A stretch of DNA of 58,093 bases from a virus, in IMG/VR virus record IMGVR_UViG_3300044712_001655, positions 1-58,093 of that record. One strand, 5' to 3'. The notes under the pieces are model-generated. The model had not been told where the DNA came from, ran no database searches, and worked only from the letters and a program-made list of their open reading frames with translations. Position numbers and translations under genes: made by a program. This document shows, one piece after another, positions 48,431-57,791 of this stretch. The first letter of the stretch is position 1. Each line of letters starts with the position of its first letter.

Positions 48431-49375
48431 TTACTCTATGGCCGCGAAATATATGTTTGCGGGCTGAATCCCATTATTAGAAATAGACAAAGAAAAAATA
48501 GTCGATTTCAACAAGAAGACTCCTGGCAGTTTACTGTTATTGATCACAAAAGGTTCAATTTCATTCGTAATCATATTATTTAATATCACAGAAATCTTCT
48601 GATCTGACTCTAAATATATTAATTGTTTAGCAGAAGAATAAATATTGAAGGAATCTGTTTGAATCCCTAATTCTTCCGGTAAAGCTTCTGTATAATAAAA
48701 TTCGATAAAATCCGCAGCTACTCCACTGATTTTGTAGGAATTTTGGCTGATAGGCGAAAATCCACCAGTTATTTTAACTGTGTCATCAATTTGTACGCCG
48801 GCCGCGCTATAAATTTGAATTTGATCAGCGAAAGAGCCGCCTAAGGTAATTGAACCTTCTGCTACGCCCGAAAGTTCTACGGTAAAACTAGTAGAAGTTT
48901 TTGATAAAATTTTAAATTCTCCACGATTTAAACTATTGAAAACATTACCAATTCTTACGTTATCTCCTATTTGAACAGAGGTTAAATTAAATAACGTTCC
49001 GCCGGTAGAAGTAAATATCATTAAGGGACCATTTTGTGTAACCGTTACTTGGGTAGTCGCATCAATACCTATAGTGCGAGCAGTTCTGAAATTAGGCATT
49101 GTTCCAGATATTGCTTTCAGTATATAAGTATTGGAAGTTAAAGGCTTTCTAGTTAAGTTATATACTGTCGTATTGTCATGAGAAAGGGTACGAATACCAC
49201 TAAACACTGATCTAGTTTCTCCTGGATCAACTGAAAAAGATTCGCTGGAAGGAGAAGACGTGTTTATATTAGAAATGTCTCGCGCCCATTTAAAATTTAT
49301 CAAAGAAGGGTCATTATTTGAAGAAAAGGGATCGCTATTGGTATTTAAAAAAACTAAAAGATTAAATTTGCTCAT
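48431..49375 (-). CDS. Beta-rich virion protein, 314 aa
   Basis: Ser/Thr/Asn/Ile-rich sequence with repeating beta segments (SVQIGDNVRIGN, AAGVQIDDTVKITGG) that look like two copies of a small barrel. It lies between terminase and portal, where decoration or head-fibre genes can occur. Related QIGD/QIDD strands repeat about 62 residues apart. A late-motif variant is located just upstream. Confidence 0.65.
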   Translation of the reverse strand: MSKFNLLVFLNTNSDPFSSNNDPSLINFKWARDISNINTSSPSSESFSVDPGETRSVFSGIRTLSHDNTTVYNLTRKPLTSNTYILKAISGTMPNFRTARTIGIDATTQVTVTQNGPLMIFTSTGGTLFNLTSVQIGDNVRIGNVFNSLNRGEFKILSKTSTSFTVELSGVAEGSITLGGSFADQIQIYSAAGVQIDDTVKITGGFSPISQNSYKISGVAADFIEFYYTEALPEELGIQTDSFNIYSSAKQLIYLESDQKISVILNNMITNEIEPFVINNSKLPGVFLLKSTIFSLSISNNGIQPANIYFAAIE

Positions 49376-49398
49376 TGAAACCTCTGCTATAACTTTTC

Positions 49399-49408
49399 TT
49401 TAAGATTG
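49399..49408 (-). promoter_or_regulatory. Late motif variant CAATCTTAAA
   Basis: Minus-strand CAATCTTAAA, 23 bases before the start at 49375. One base differs from the core TAATCTTAA at the first position. Confidence 0.5.
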
Positions 49409-49426
49409 GTATGATCTATATAATCT

Positions 49427-51295
49427 TTAAAACGAGAAGTAAAAACTGCCCTTTTTACCACCCTTTATTTCTACTACTGCACTGTCTCCTGCTCTATTTC
49501 TAATTTCTTCCATCATCTGTTGATTAGGTGTTGGATTTTCTTGATCTTTTTCAGTTTCCGCCTTCGTTTGAGTCCATGAAGAAGAGATTTTATAAGTGCC
49601 TTTTACCGGCCATAGATTTTGGGCAATATATCTAGCCGTATCACAGATATCTGCGATTCCGCGAGAATCATCAGGAGTTACAGTAGGTTCGCCCTGTCCA
49701 TCTAATAAAAATCTATGTTTTGCAATGGCTGTCACGGCCTTTTTAGTATTAGGGGTTAAAACTACTTTAAATAATCTTTTACCGGCAGCAGTACAAATTT
49801 TAGATCGCATGGCTTCTATTCCACCTAAAACATCTTTTTGAAATTTAGGGCATTTCATACCATTTTTATTAAAACTTTTCATATTAGACGGCATAGCCTG
49901 GTCGACAAACCATTTAGCGATATTGTATTTATCTCGATAAGTTTTTGCAATTTCTAATTGATCTACAAATTCTAAACCGGGAGAAGCAAATAAGTCGAAT
50001 AACCAAACCTCTCCTGTGGGTAGGATGGCTACTATCAAAATGACGAAATCGTGTGTATAGCCCCAGTCGACGCCGGCATAAAATTGAATACCTAACGTTT
50101 GCATTACGTGTAAGATAGTCGCTTCTGATATATCATTTCTAGTTGTAGGACCAATAAGAGTTTCGAATGCGTCTTTTAGAGTTATTACATTACCCTTACC
50201 TACAGCAGTTTGGAATCTGGGATAAACCAATCCTGTAGATCCAGGTTTCCAGCACATTAACTGAGATTCTGCAATATCTGCATCGTTTTCTTTAAATTTT
50301 TGAATAACGGCTTCTATTGGTTTATAAAATCCATGGACAGCGTCAGAAGCTTTTTTAGATAGTCGTTTTTTACAAACAGGTAACAACAGACAAGATTTAC
50401 AGCCAGCATAGGCATCTTTAACTAATTCCCATTTATGTTTTTCTGGTTGAGGCAATAGATCAAATTCTTCTTTAGAGATCTGTATTAGTGGTAAATTGAC
50501 GCCTACATATCTGTCTTCTGTCGGAAGTTCTGGTAAATGTCTTTCAGCGGGACATCTTTCGGCAACGTCGATAATATTCCATTTTAAAAGTTTGTAGCCC
50601 TTATCGTCGGCCTCCTCTATATATTTGGCCATATTACCGAAGGCGTACTTGCGGGTTGATAAATAAACTTTTATGCCGTGTCTTCCTCTAGAGTATCCTA
50701 CGATATTAGCACCTTCCTTGAGCGCTTTTGAATCTGCTAAATCTAATTCATCCAAAAACATAATATTGGCATGTAAGCTATTCATTCCTTTAGGAGTACA
50801 AATTACGATTTTGATAAACGGTGAATTTCCTTTTGGAGTTTTATATTTTATAGTCCTTTTGTTTTTGGTTTGGTTTTTCCATCCAGCATAAGCTAATATA
50901 GGAGCTAATTTAAACATAAAACTGTCGATGTATTGAATACCGACAGACGACTGCTCTTCCGTTGCGGCAGCGTGGGCGATTTCTAATTCAAATTGTAAAA
51001 ATAATAAAGTTTCTATTACGGCAGCATCTACGGTCTTCAATCCTTCACGACAACTTAATAAAATAAAACCAGGATTTTTATTTCCTGCATTATCTTTTAC
51101 CGTTTTATAAATTTGCCAAATAGCATCTAGAGGATTTGATGTACTGTCTGGATCAGTAGTTTCAAAAGGTAATTCAAAGTCTAAAAAAGATCTAGCCCAG
51201 TCCCGAATTGCTTCGGGGCTTTCTAATGGTGTAAATAGCATGTCTACAAGATCTTTTTTTTCTGTATGTGTGAGAGTATCAAAATCAAAATTCAT
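49427..51295 (-). CDS. terL: Terminase large subunit, 622 aa
   Basis: The ATPase has a Walker A-like SCREGLKT (81-88) and Walker B IMFLDELD (178-185). The nuclease domain starts with YAGVDWGYTHD (Asp410, Asp416) and has a second acid in WFVDQAM (Asp465). Cys248, Cys299, Cys302 and Cys308 lie in the linker and could bind zinc, an insertion seen in some large-phage terminases. The motor packages DNA through the portal and cuts the concatemer. The gene lies seven bases after the chaperonin gene. Confidence 0.93.
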   Translation of the reverse strand: MNFDFDTLTHTEKKDLVDMLFTPLESPEAIRDWARSFLDFELPFETTDPDSTSNPLDAIWQIYKTVKDNAGNKNPGFILLSCREGLKTVDAAVIETLLFLQFELEIAHAAATEEQSSVGIQYIDSFMFKLAPILAYAGWKNQTKNKRTIKYKTPKGNSPFIKIVICTPKGMNSLHANIMFLDELDLADSKALKEGANIVGYSRGRHGIKVYLSTRKYAFGNMAKYIEEADDKGYKLLKWNIIDVAERCPAERHLPELPTEDRYVGVNLPLIQISKEEFDLLPQPEKHKWELVKDAYAGCKSCLLLPVCKKRLSKKASDAVHGFYKPIEAVIQKFKENDADIAESQLMCWKPGSTGLVYPRFQTAVGKGNVITLKDAFETLIGPTTRNDISEATILHVMQTLGIQFYAGVDWGYTHDFVILIVAILPTGEVWLFDLFASPGLEFVDQLEIAKTYRDKYNIAKWFVDQAMPSNMKSFNKNGMKCPKFQKDVLGGIEAMRSKICTAAGKRLFKVVLTPNTKKAVTAIAKHRFLLDGQGEPTVTPDDSRGIADICDTARYIAQNLWPVKGTYKISSSWTQTKAETEKDQENPTPNQQMMEEIRNRAGDSAVVEIKGGKKGSFYFSF

Positions 51296-51301
51296 ATTAG
51301 C

Positions 51302-53071
51302 CTACGGCCGTTCATTGGCCTCATTAATAAATGATTCTGGATGCTCAACAGATCTCATAAAATCTGAATCTGCTTTAGCTTCACTTCTTTCAAAAACCTC
51401 ATCACGTGGATGACATACAATACCGCCCATTGTCCCTAGTACGTTGGCGATACTTACTGCATTACTTAAAGATTCCGATACGGCTTTTGTTGCGTCCAAT
51501 AATCCTAAATCTTCCGCTTTTCCATATTTTTGATTTTCGACATCGTATACGATATTAGGATTATTGATTAACATACCTACCACTTCTTCCACTTCTTCAG
51601 AATTATATCCAGCATTATACAATAATTTTTTAGGTAATTCCATTAAAGCAGAACCTAAAACTTCTCTAGCGGGGTCGCCTTCTTCTAATTCTTCAAGTAA
51701 TTTAACAATCATATCTAAAGATAGGCGACAGCCGCCCGGTAAAGCACCATGGCTAATAGCCGATCGAACGGCACAAACGGCGTCTTCACAGCGGTCATGA
51801 GCTTCTTTTAATTCTCCATTAGATCCGCCATATATAGTTAACTTCGCAATACCATTGGTGATTTTGCCAATTCTTTCTTCTAACCAGATCTTTTCTGCTT
51901 CTGATTCTCCATTTTCTTTCATAACTCTTAAATCTTCTGCGCGGATCTGGACATTAGTAGGATCAGGATCACCAACTACTGTAGAACGGAACCGAGAACA
52001 TTCGAAGCTTTCCATATGCCCGCCAAGATCGCGCTCTGTAGCTGTAGTAATTTGATCTTTCAATCCAAATACCTTAGCTCCTGTAAAGGCTGATAAGTCG
52101 TGTAAAAATTGTAATTGGCTGTTAACAAACTGTTCCATAGGAGTAATCATTGGCAAAACATTCATTGTGCCAGGATTAGAGAAATTGAAGGCTAACTGTG
52201 TTAATACAGCTTCGCTATATCCGTGACAGAATATGACTACGTTTTTATAATCACTGTTCCCTTCATTAACATATTTATCGCCCAATTTTTCTAATAAGGG
52301 GCCGACTCCCATGAGGTCGTTAATTTTTCCATCATATAGGATAAATAAAGGTTTCTCTAAAAAACATCTTTGATTAGCTTGGTCGTTAATAAACGCTGTA
52401 TGTAATTTACCGATTGAGTCTTCGTAACCCATAGGGATGGGGAAGCCATCAATTCTTTCTACCTCATATCGTTTTTTCCCTGAGAGTTCTCGAATAGTTA
52501 CGTGAGAGGCATCTCCATATCCTATCTCTTCAAAAGCTTTAATGACCGCATCGGCCATGTCCGAATCTCCATTGGCGCTAATTTTAGCAACCATTTTAAG
52601 AAGATCTTTATTTTCTGTATCTACTTTAATACTTCTGGAATGAATATATGGAATTAATATTTTTTCAGTTACTTCGGCTATTCTTCTAGTAGCTTTTTGT
52701 GGACTATATTTTGGATTTTTTTCACAAAAATCAAATAAATTCGCTATGATAGCATAGGCTAAAATTGTAGCTGTTGTTGTACCGTCGCCAGCCTCAGTAG
52801 CCGTTCTTTGCGCTACATCTCGTGTGGTTTCAATAATTAAATGTTCATAAGAATCATGGGCACCTAAAGATTTAAAAATAGTTACGCCATCTTTTGTTAA
52901 TTTATGAGGAATTCCGGGATAATCGGACTCGATCATTGTTACGCGGCCGCCGGGGCCTAAAGAAGATCCTACTATATCTGATATCTTCTTCATCGTTGAT
53001 AATACTTTGTTTTTTAAGAATTTTTGATCGCATTGAAAGATTTTAGGGGCAGTTTTAGCTTTTCTGTACAT
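51302..53071 (-). CDS. GroEL-like chaperonin, 589 aa
   Basis: The start is ATG 53071 (MYRKAK) because AAGGAG is 6 bases upstream; the longer frame from 53092 would put the ribosome site inside the gene. GroEL motifs are present: LGPGGR (38-43, usually LGPKGR), TKDGVT (59-64) and GDGTTT (95-100), plus a C-terminal HGALPGG...G and DATK segment. There is no GGM tail. Length 589 exceeds GroEL (548), so there is extra material in the apical domain. It is likely to fold the capsid protein or another phage product. Being in front of terminase, it is expressed with head genes. Confidence 0.9.
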   Translation of the reverse strand: MYRKAKTAPKIFQCDQKFLKNKVLSTMKKISDIVGSSLGPGGRVTMIESDYPGIPHKLTKDGVTIFKSLGAHDSYEHLIIETTRDVAQRTATEAGDGTTTATILAYAIIANLFDFCEKNPKYSPQKATRRIAEVTEKILIPYIHSRSIKVDTENKDLLKMVAKISANGDSDMADAVIKAFEEIGYGDASHVTIRELSGKKRYEVERIDGFPIPMGYEDSIGKLHTAFINDQANQRCFLEKPLFILYDGKINDLMGVGPLLEKLGDKYVNEGNSDYKNVVIFCHGYSEAVLTQLAFNFSNPGTMNVLPMITPMEQFVNSQLQFLHDLSAFTGAKVFGLKDQITTATERDLGGHMESFECSRFRSTVVGDPDPTNVQIRAEDLRVMKENGESEAEKIWLEERIGKITNGIAKLTIYGGSNGELKEAHDRCEDAVCAVRSAISHGALPGGCRLSLDMIVKLLEELEEGDPAREVLGSALMELPKKLLYNAGYNSEEVEEVVGMLINNPNIVYDVENQKYGKAEDLGLLDATKAVSESLSNAVSIANVLGTMGGIVCHPRDEVFERSEAKADSDFMRSVEHPESFINEANERP

Positions 53072-53141
53072 GTTTTTCTCCTTATCTTTCATATTTATAT
53101 CATTGATTTCATAAAATTATGTATTATTTTTAGACTGACTA

Positions 53142-53170
53142 TTGATTTTGTTTGTATTTCAAATTATTAT
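53142..53170 (+). promoter_or_regulatory. sigma70-like promoter
   Basis: TTGATT (53142-53147), exactly 17 bases, TATTAT (53165-53170), upstream of the operon beginning at 53188. On the other strand, towards the chaperonin, no promoter is clear. Confidence 0.7.
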
Positions 53171-53187
53171 AAATAAAAGGAGAGTTT

Positions 53188-53394
53188 ATGACCAGAAAAG
53201 AACTTACAGAGGCCTCATTAAGAATTTTATCTACAAATAATAAAAACTCCAATAACCTTCCTAAATGGATAGGAGAGATCAATACTTGGAAAATGGCCAT
53301 AATAGAAGTTTTTGAACAAAATCTAACAGGTCCAGATGTAGAAATCGTAAGAGAGGGATGGAAACAATTCGTAAAAGACGGAGAAATTGATTAA
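53188..53394 (+). CDS. Hypothetical protein, 68 aa
   Basis: Small mostly helical protein (LPKWIGEINTWKMAIIEVFEQ). It is first in an operon with the helicase and sigma factor, so it could be an accessory of replication or transcription, but no family is recognised. The ribosome site is AAAGGAG. Confidence 0.7.
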   Translation: MTRKELTEASLRILSTNNKNSNNLPKWIGEINTWKMAIIEVFEQNLTGPDVEIVREGWKQFVKDGEID

Positions 53395-53402
53395 GGACTG
53401 CA

Positions 53403-54905
53403 ATGAAAATTAATATTTTATTTCCAACATTGGCCAAATTAGAATCCTTCACTAGTGAAGAATACCAATTACTTTATAAACAGCTTTCCTATACCAATAC
53501 AAATGCGCAACATAATTTGAAAAGGCATTACAACAATATTTGGCTTAGAAAGAAAAACAAAGAGGCTTGGGAAAGTAAGTTAAATGAATTAAAATCTAAA
53601 GTGCATAATACTTTAGTTTTTACAGAAAATGGTCAATATTTTATACGTCCCGGATCTCTTACTTATTTACACTCTTTGAATTTAGAAATAACGACCTCTG
53701 TAGGATATAAACCTTTAAAAAAAGTAGCTTGGTCTAAAAAGCTTCCATTTGAATTACACGATTATCAAAAACAATCAATAGAAAAATTAATGGATATTAA
53801 ACATGGAAATATTTCTTTATGTACGGGAAGTGGAAAAAGCGCTATTATTTTAACTCTTTGCCGAGAAATGGGCTTAAATGCGGCCATCGTAGCTCCTTCT
53901 GCTAGTATTTTTTCAGAATTAGGAGAAAAATTCGATACTCATTTTGGTGGATCGCTAGTTGGCTATTATGGAGATGGTCGAAAAAAGATTGGAAAAAGAT
54001 TTACGGTTTGTATTGGCGATAGTTTAGTTAATGTTAAGCAAAATACTAAAGAGTGGGATTTCTTTTCTAACTTAGATGTCTTAATTGTTGATGAATCTCA
54101 TTTATGGGGAGCAGAAACATTAGAAAAGGTCTGCCACGGTATATTTGCTAATGTCCCCTATAGGTTCTTCTTATCTGGTACTCAAACGCGGTCGGATGGT
54201 ACGGAAAGGCTCCTACAAAGCATTATTGGCCCTACAGTTCATACTTTGACCACCGCCGAGGCTATTAAGGGGGGATATGTTTGTAACCATGATTTCACTA
54301 TTATTAGCTTAGAATCTAGCAATCCGAATATGAATAGTACGGACATCTTAGAAATGAAAAGGATACATTTTCTTAGAAATAGAAATATAGCTACAGTAGC
54401 CGCTAAAATTGCCAATGCGGACGCTTTAGCGAATGGTAGACAAACGCTTATTTTAGTAGAAGAATTAAGTCAAATTTCTATGTTATTACCATTACTTAAA
54501 GTACCTTATGCATATGCCCATAGTGATTCAAAGAAAGAATTATTGGCCGAGCTGGGACTAGAAAAGGTAGATTCTTCTGAAAGTGTAGAGAAATTTAATA
54601 AAAATGAAGTAAAAGTTTTGATAGGTACGTCCTGTATAGCGACCGGAACTAATATCTATCCTACTCACAACACAATTAATTGGGTCGGGGGATCTAGCGA
54701 GATTAAGGCTAAGCAAGGAGCAGTAGGGCGAAGCGTTAGGCTCCATAGGCATAATCCTTGGGCCGATAAGTGTGTAGAGAAAACAAAAGCTCATATTTAT
54801 GACTTCAATATAGTCGATGTATTAGAATTAAGTTCACAATTAGAAGACAGAATTGGGTATTATAGAGAGTCGGAAACGGAGATTAAATACGTAAAGTTAA
54901 AATAA
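53403..54905 (+). CDS. UvsW-like SF2 helicase, 500 aa
   Basis: Walker A GSGKS (142-146), DESH (230-233; motif II), SGT (motif III) and motifs V and VI (GTSCIATGTNI, QGAVGRSVR) make a superfamily 2 helicase. The N-terminal 100 residues form an extra domain, as in T4 UvsW, which unwinds branched DNA and helps end origin-dependent replication. It starts nine bases after the small gene at 53188. Confidence 0.88.
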   Translation: MKINILFPTLAKLESFTSEEYQLLYKQLSYTNTNAQHNLKRHYNNIWLRKKNKEAWESKLNELKSKVHNTLVFTENGQYFIRPGSLTYLHSLNLEITTSVGYKPLKKVAWSKKLPFELHDYQKQSIEKLMDIKHGNISLCTGSGKSAIILTLCREMGLNAAIVAPSASIFSELGEKFDTHFGGSLVGYYGDGRKKIGKRFTVCIGDSLVNVKQNTKEWDFFSNLDVLIVDESHLWGAETLEKVCHGIFANVPYRFFLSGTQTRSDGTERLLQSIIGPTVHTLTTAEAIKGGYVCNHDFTIISLESSNPNMNSTDILEMKRIHFLRNRNIATVAAKIANADALANGRQTLILVEELSQISMLLPLLKVPYAYAHSDSKKELLAELGLEKVDSSESVEKFNKNEVKVLIGTSCIATGTNIYPTHNTINWVGGSSEIKAKQGAVGRSVRLHRHNPWADKCVEKTKAHIYDFNIVDVLELSSQLEDRIGYYRESETEIKYVKLK

Positions 54906-54971
54906 AACGATGATTTAGACATTTATATGATATATCTATTAAAGGAAGCTTTAATTCCGTATAGGTGTATC

Positions 54972-56003
54972 ATGCAAAAGCCAAAAAAACAGGAATGGTT
55001 CGATAACTCTTTTTATAAATTCGCAGGTATGGTAACGGAGGCTATCGAACGCAATAAAGATGGTACGGATCAAAAGCAGCAGGTAGAAGAATTGTTAAAT
55101 TCTGAAGTGCAATTTAAAGAGATTATTTTAAGTTACAAACAGTCTACTGCTATTTATAAAAAGTTTTTACAAAAAGTATGTGTACAAAATAAAAATATTT
55201 TATCTGCTCGCCCATATTTTCGAGAGAGTGCAGTAACTTTTAGTAAAAAAATAACGCCGGCCATTAAGACCGAAAATATCGAAGAACTCAAAACTTTTAA
55301 TATCAATTATCAATTTATAAAATTTGTAAAACAGCACTGGCTAGGACCCTTCCCTAAGAAAGCTGAACAACTTTTTCAAAAAGTTCATCTATCTAGAAAA
55401 ATATTAATAGAAAATAATATACCTCTAGCAATTAATAGAGCAAAACTTTTTTATCGGAAAACTCCCAAAAGCCATATCTCTTTGATGGATTTTATTGGTA
55501 TATGCGCTTTAGGGCTAGCGGCCGGCGTTGACAAATATTGTGGTCCATATAGTCCTGTATTTAGATCCGTTTGTATTGGTCGAATGGTTGGAAATATGAT
55601 TGACAGCTATTCTGAAACTATGTTACACTTCTATCCATCAGACAGGAGAATTCTTTACAAAGCCAACACCATTAAGGGGCGGCAGGGAATTGAAGATATA
55701 GTGGAACTTACTAATGCTGTTAATCAATCATTTGCGCAAGATGGAGTAGAAGGTAAAAATATACCTAAAGGAACCGTGAGCGTTCCTCAATTAAGTGAAC
55801 TTTTGAATGCTGCTAGTACCGTCTCATCAGACGCGACGTTTAATGACGAAGGATATGGGGTTTATAATTACACGCCAGATATTTCTGTTGATATAGAGTC
55901 TGAATATATTGAAAAAGAAACCATGTCTAATATGTTACGATTAGCACAAAAACTACCTCTAATACATAGAAAAATATTAAAATTAAAAGGTATAAAAATT
56001 TAA
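54972..56003 (+). CDS. Phage sigma factor lacking a normal region 4, 343 aa
   Basis: Region 2 of sigma70-type factors is recognisable across residues about 140-220: LIENNIPLAINRAKLFYRK (2.1), LMDFIGICALGLAAGVDKY (2.2, compare FLDLIQEGNIGLMKAVDKF), and SPVFRSVCIGRMVGNMIDSY (2.3-2.4). The long N-terminal section is unlike known regions. The C-terminus stops at LAQKLPLIHRKILKLKGIKI, similar to the start of region 4 but without the helix-turn-helix. T4 gp55, the late sigma, is also short of region 4. The start is uncertain (54927 possible); 54972 has AGGTG upstream. Confidence 0.75.
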   Translation: MQKPKKQEWFDNSFYKFAGMVTEAIERNKDGTDQKQQVEELLNSEVQFKEIILSYKQSTAIYKKFLQKVCVQNKNILSARPYFRESAVTFSKKITPAIKTENIEELKTFNINYQFIKFVKQHWLGPFPKKAEQLFQKVHLSRKILIENNIPLAINRAKLFYRKTPKSHISLMDFIGICALGLAAGVDKYCGPYSPVFRSVCIGRMVGNMIDSYSETMLHFYPSDRRILYKANTIKGRQGIEDIVELTNAVNQSFAQDGVEGKNIPKGTVSVPQLSELLNAASTVSSDATFNDEGYGVYNYTPDISVDIESEYIEKETMSNMLRLAQKLPLIHRKILKLKGIKI

Positions 56004-56012
56004 GGAGATCCT

Positions 56013-56420
56013 ATGGAAGAAGATAATAATACACAAGATGGCGTAGAATTAGATCAATGTCAAGAAACAGAAGATCAAGAATTTAGAGATGTGCCGGAAG
56101 AAGTTTTGGTATACGTACCCCGTTTTATATCTTTTAATAATAGGTTTTTTGTAAAATGTGGGGAGGTAGATAGAACTATCAAGGCGATTGAAAAATCCGG
56201 ATTTGCATTTATGCAACAAAAAGAAGGGATCGTAGCTTTAGAAACCGTCGTAGATACAATGTTACCAGATGGTTCGTGCTTAATGGCCGGATCTAAAATA
56301 TATGTTAAAGAAGAATTATTATTTACGGCCCCCTGGGGTAAAAAAACATATACGTCACCTGTTATTAAAGAAAAGTTTTTAATTATTGATGCGGCTTTTG
56401 TAGAATTTTTGGAGCGGTAA
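56013..56420 (+). CDS. Hypothetical protein, faintly GroES-like, 135 aa
   Basis: An acidic N-terminus (residues 1-35) precedes a beta-rich domain. The end (KIYVKEELLFTAPWGKK...EKFLIIDAAFVEFLE) follows the GroES pattern of VKVGDxVLF...GxE..xxxExYLIxxxxDILAI. The rest is not convincing, and key parts of the mobile loop cannot be identified. With a GroEL-like protein encoded nearby, a co-chaperonin is a reasonable hypothesis. Start behind AAGGAGA. Confidence 0.65.
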   Translation: MEEDNNTQDGVELDQCQETEDQEFRDVPEEVLVYVPRFISFNNRFFVKCGEVDRTIKAIEKSGFAFMQQKEGIVALETVVDTMLPDGSCLMAGSKIYVKEELLFTAPWGKKTYTSPVIKEKFLIIDAAFVEFLER

Positions 56421-57394
56421 TGAATATTTTAAGAGTCGGCGATCCTCATATAAAAGTTTCTAATTTAGAAGAGTCTGAAAGGCTCATGAATTATATTAAC
56501 GAATGTATAGAAAAATATCATCCAGACTCTCTAGAATTTTTAGGAGATCTATTTCATACCCATGCTGTAATTCGCGTAGAGGTTCTAGAATTCTGGAATA
56601 AGTGGTTAAGAAAATTTGCTAAAATAGTACCTACGAAAGCTATAGTTGGCAATCACGATCAAACTGGCGATTTTCATTCTACAGAACATGCATTAAATGT
56701 ATTTAAAGATATTCCAAATTTAATGATCATAGATAAACCTACGGCTACGGGAATTTATGGATATTTGCCCTATATACACAATAATGAAGAATTTATAAAA
56801 CAATGTGAAGAATTAAAGAGCTTTGGAGTTAAAGTATTAGTTTGCCATGCGACATTCGACGGTTCCGTATTTGAAAGTGGTACGCCCGCTCCTTTTGGTA
56901 TAGATTTAAATTTGGCCCCTTTCGATATCATTATAAGCGGCCATATCCATAGACGGCAAATTTTAGGTAATGGTAAAGTTTTATATCCAGGAACTCCAAG
57001 GTGGGATACTGTTTCTGATGCCAATGAAGAAAAGGGTATTTGGTTATTTAAACATGACGATATAACCGGTAAAATTTTAGAGACTGGATTTTTAGATACT
57101 AAAAACGTATGTGTTCAAATTTTAAGCCTATCTTGGAAAGAAGGAGACGAAATGCCTTCTTTACCAGATAAGGTAAGGATTTATTTAGAACTTATAGGTT
57201 CTTCGTCGTGGATAGAAAAACAGAAAAAGGTTTTGAAACATAAAGTCAGTCTGAAGACTACAATTACCGATCATAAAGATTTTACACATAGGCAGATTAT
57301 TGGAGGATTTACAGAGTTTTTATTACATACGTTTGTTACTAATTTTGATCGCCAAAAGTTATTGAATCGTGCAAAGGAGATTTCGATTGTCTGA
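56420..57394 (+). CDS. SbcD/Mre11/gp47-like metallophosphoesterase, 324 aa
   Basis: Phosphoesterase motifs in order: D8-x-H10 (VGDPH), GD43 (LGDLFH), GNHD (77-80), H143 (VCHATF) and GHIH (174-177). These bind two metals in SbcD/gp47 nucleases, which cut DNA ends together with an ATPase partner (SbcC/gp46). No gp46-like gene lies in this window; it may follow later. Overlaps the 56013 gene by one base. Confidence 0.88.
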   Translation: MNILRVGDPHIKVSNLEESERLMNYINECIEKYHPDSLEFLGDLFHTHAVIRVEVLEFWNKWLRKFAKIVPTKAIVGNHDQTGDFHSTEHALNVFKDIPNLMIIDKPTATGIYGYLPYIHNNEEFIKQCEELKSFGVKVLVCHATFDGSVFESGTPAPFGIDLNLAPFDIIISGHIHRRQILGNGKVLYPGTPRWDTVSDANEEKGIWLFKHDDITGKILETGFLDTKNVCVQILSLSWKEGDEMPSLPDKVRIYLELIGSSSWIEKQKKVLKHKVSLKTTITDHKDFTHRQIIGGFTEFLLHTFVTNFDRQKLLNRAKEISIV

Positions 57395-57791
57395 TATTAA
57401 AATAACTCCGCAAATTTTAAAAGAAATGGCTGCGCTTTCATTATTTAGTAATCAAATTAATGAGATACAGGAAAAAAATTTAAAGATGTTTCCTTTAGTA
57501 TTTTTTAATGGAGTTAATTCGGCCGTAATAGAGTACGATCTGTCTAAGGTTTCTTCTGTCGAAACGAAAGAAAATAAAGAAGAAAAAACAATCAGTTATA
57601 CAATTAAAAAACCGGAAACTAAGCATTTTTTAATATCTTATCATTTATCTATCAATGAAGATGCCCTTAATGACCATTTAGAAAAAAGATATGAGGCATT
57701 AGTGAATAGTGTACGTAACCTATTATGGAAAGAAATAGGTATTAAAATTTATTTTAATGGAAAATTAAAACACGAGAGTTCATATGTTTGA
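57387..57791 (+). CDS. Hypothetical protein, 134 aa
   Basis: Start TTG at 57387 because AAAGGAG (57373-57379) lies seven bases before; the GTG at 57369 would be ahead of the ribosome site. Overlaps the nuclease gene by 8 bases. Mixed alpha/beta, with KKPETKHFLISYHL and a terminal FNGKLKHESS. No family recognised. Confidence 0.7.
   Translation: MSDIKITPQILKEMAALSLFSNQINEIQEKNLKMFPLVFFNGVNSAVIEYDLSKVSSVETKENKEEKTISYTIKKPETKHFLISYHLSINEDALNDHLEKRYEALVNSVRNLLWKEIGIKIYFNGKLKHESSYV

Noticed and set aside
49421-49430. Plus-strand TAATCTTTAA as a late motif
   Set aside because: No + strand gene follows, one extra T is present, and it lies at the end of the minus-strand terminase gene.
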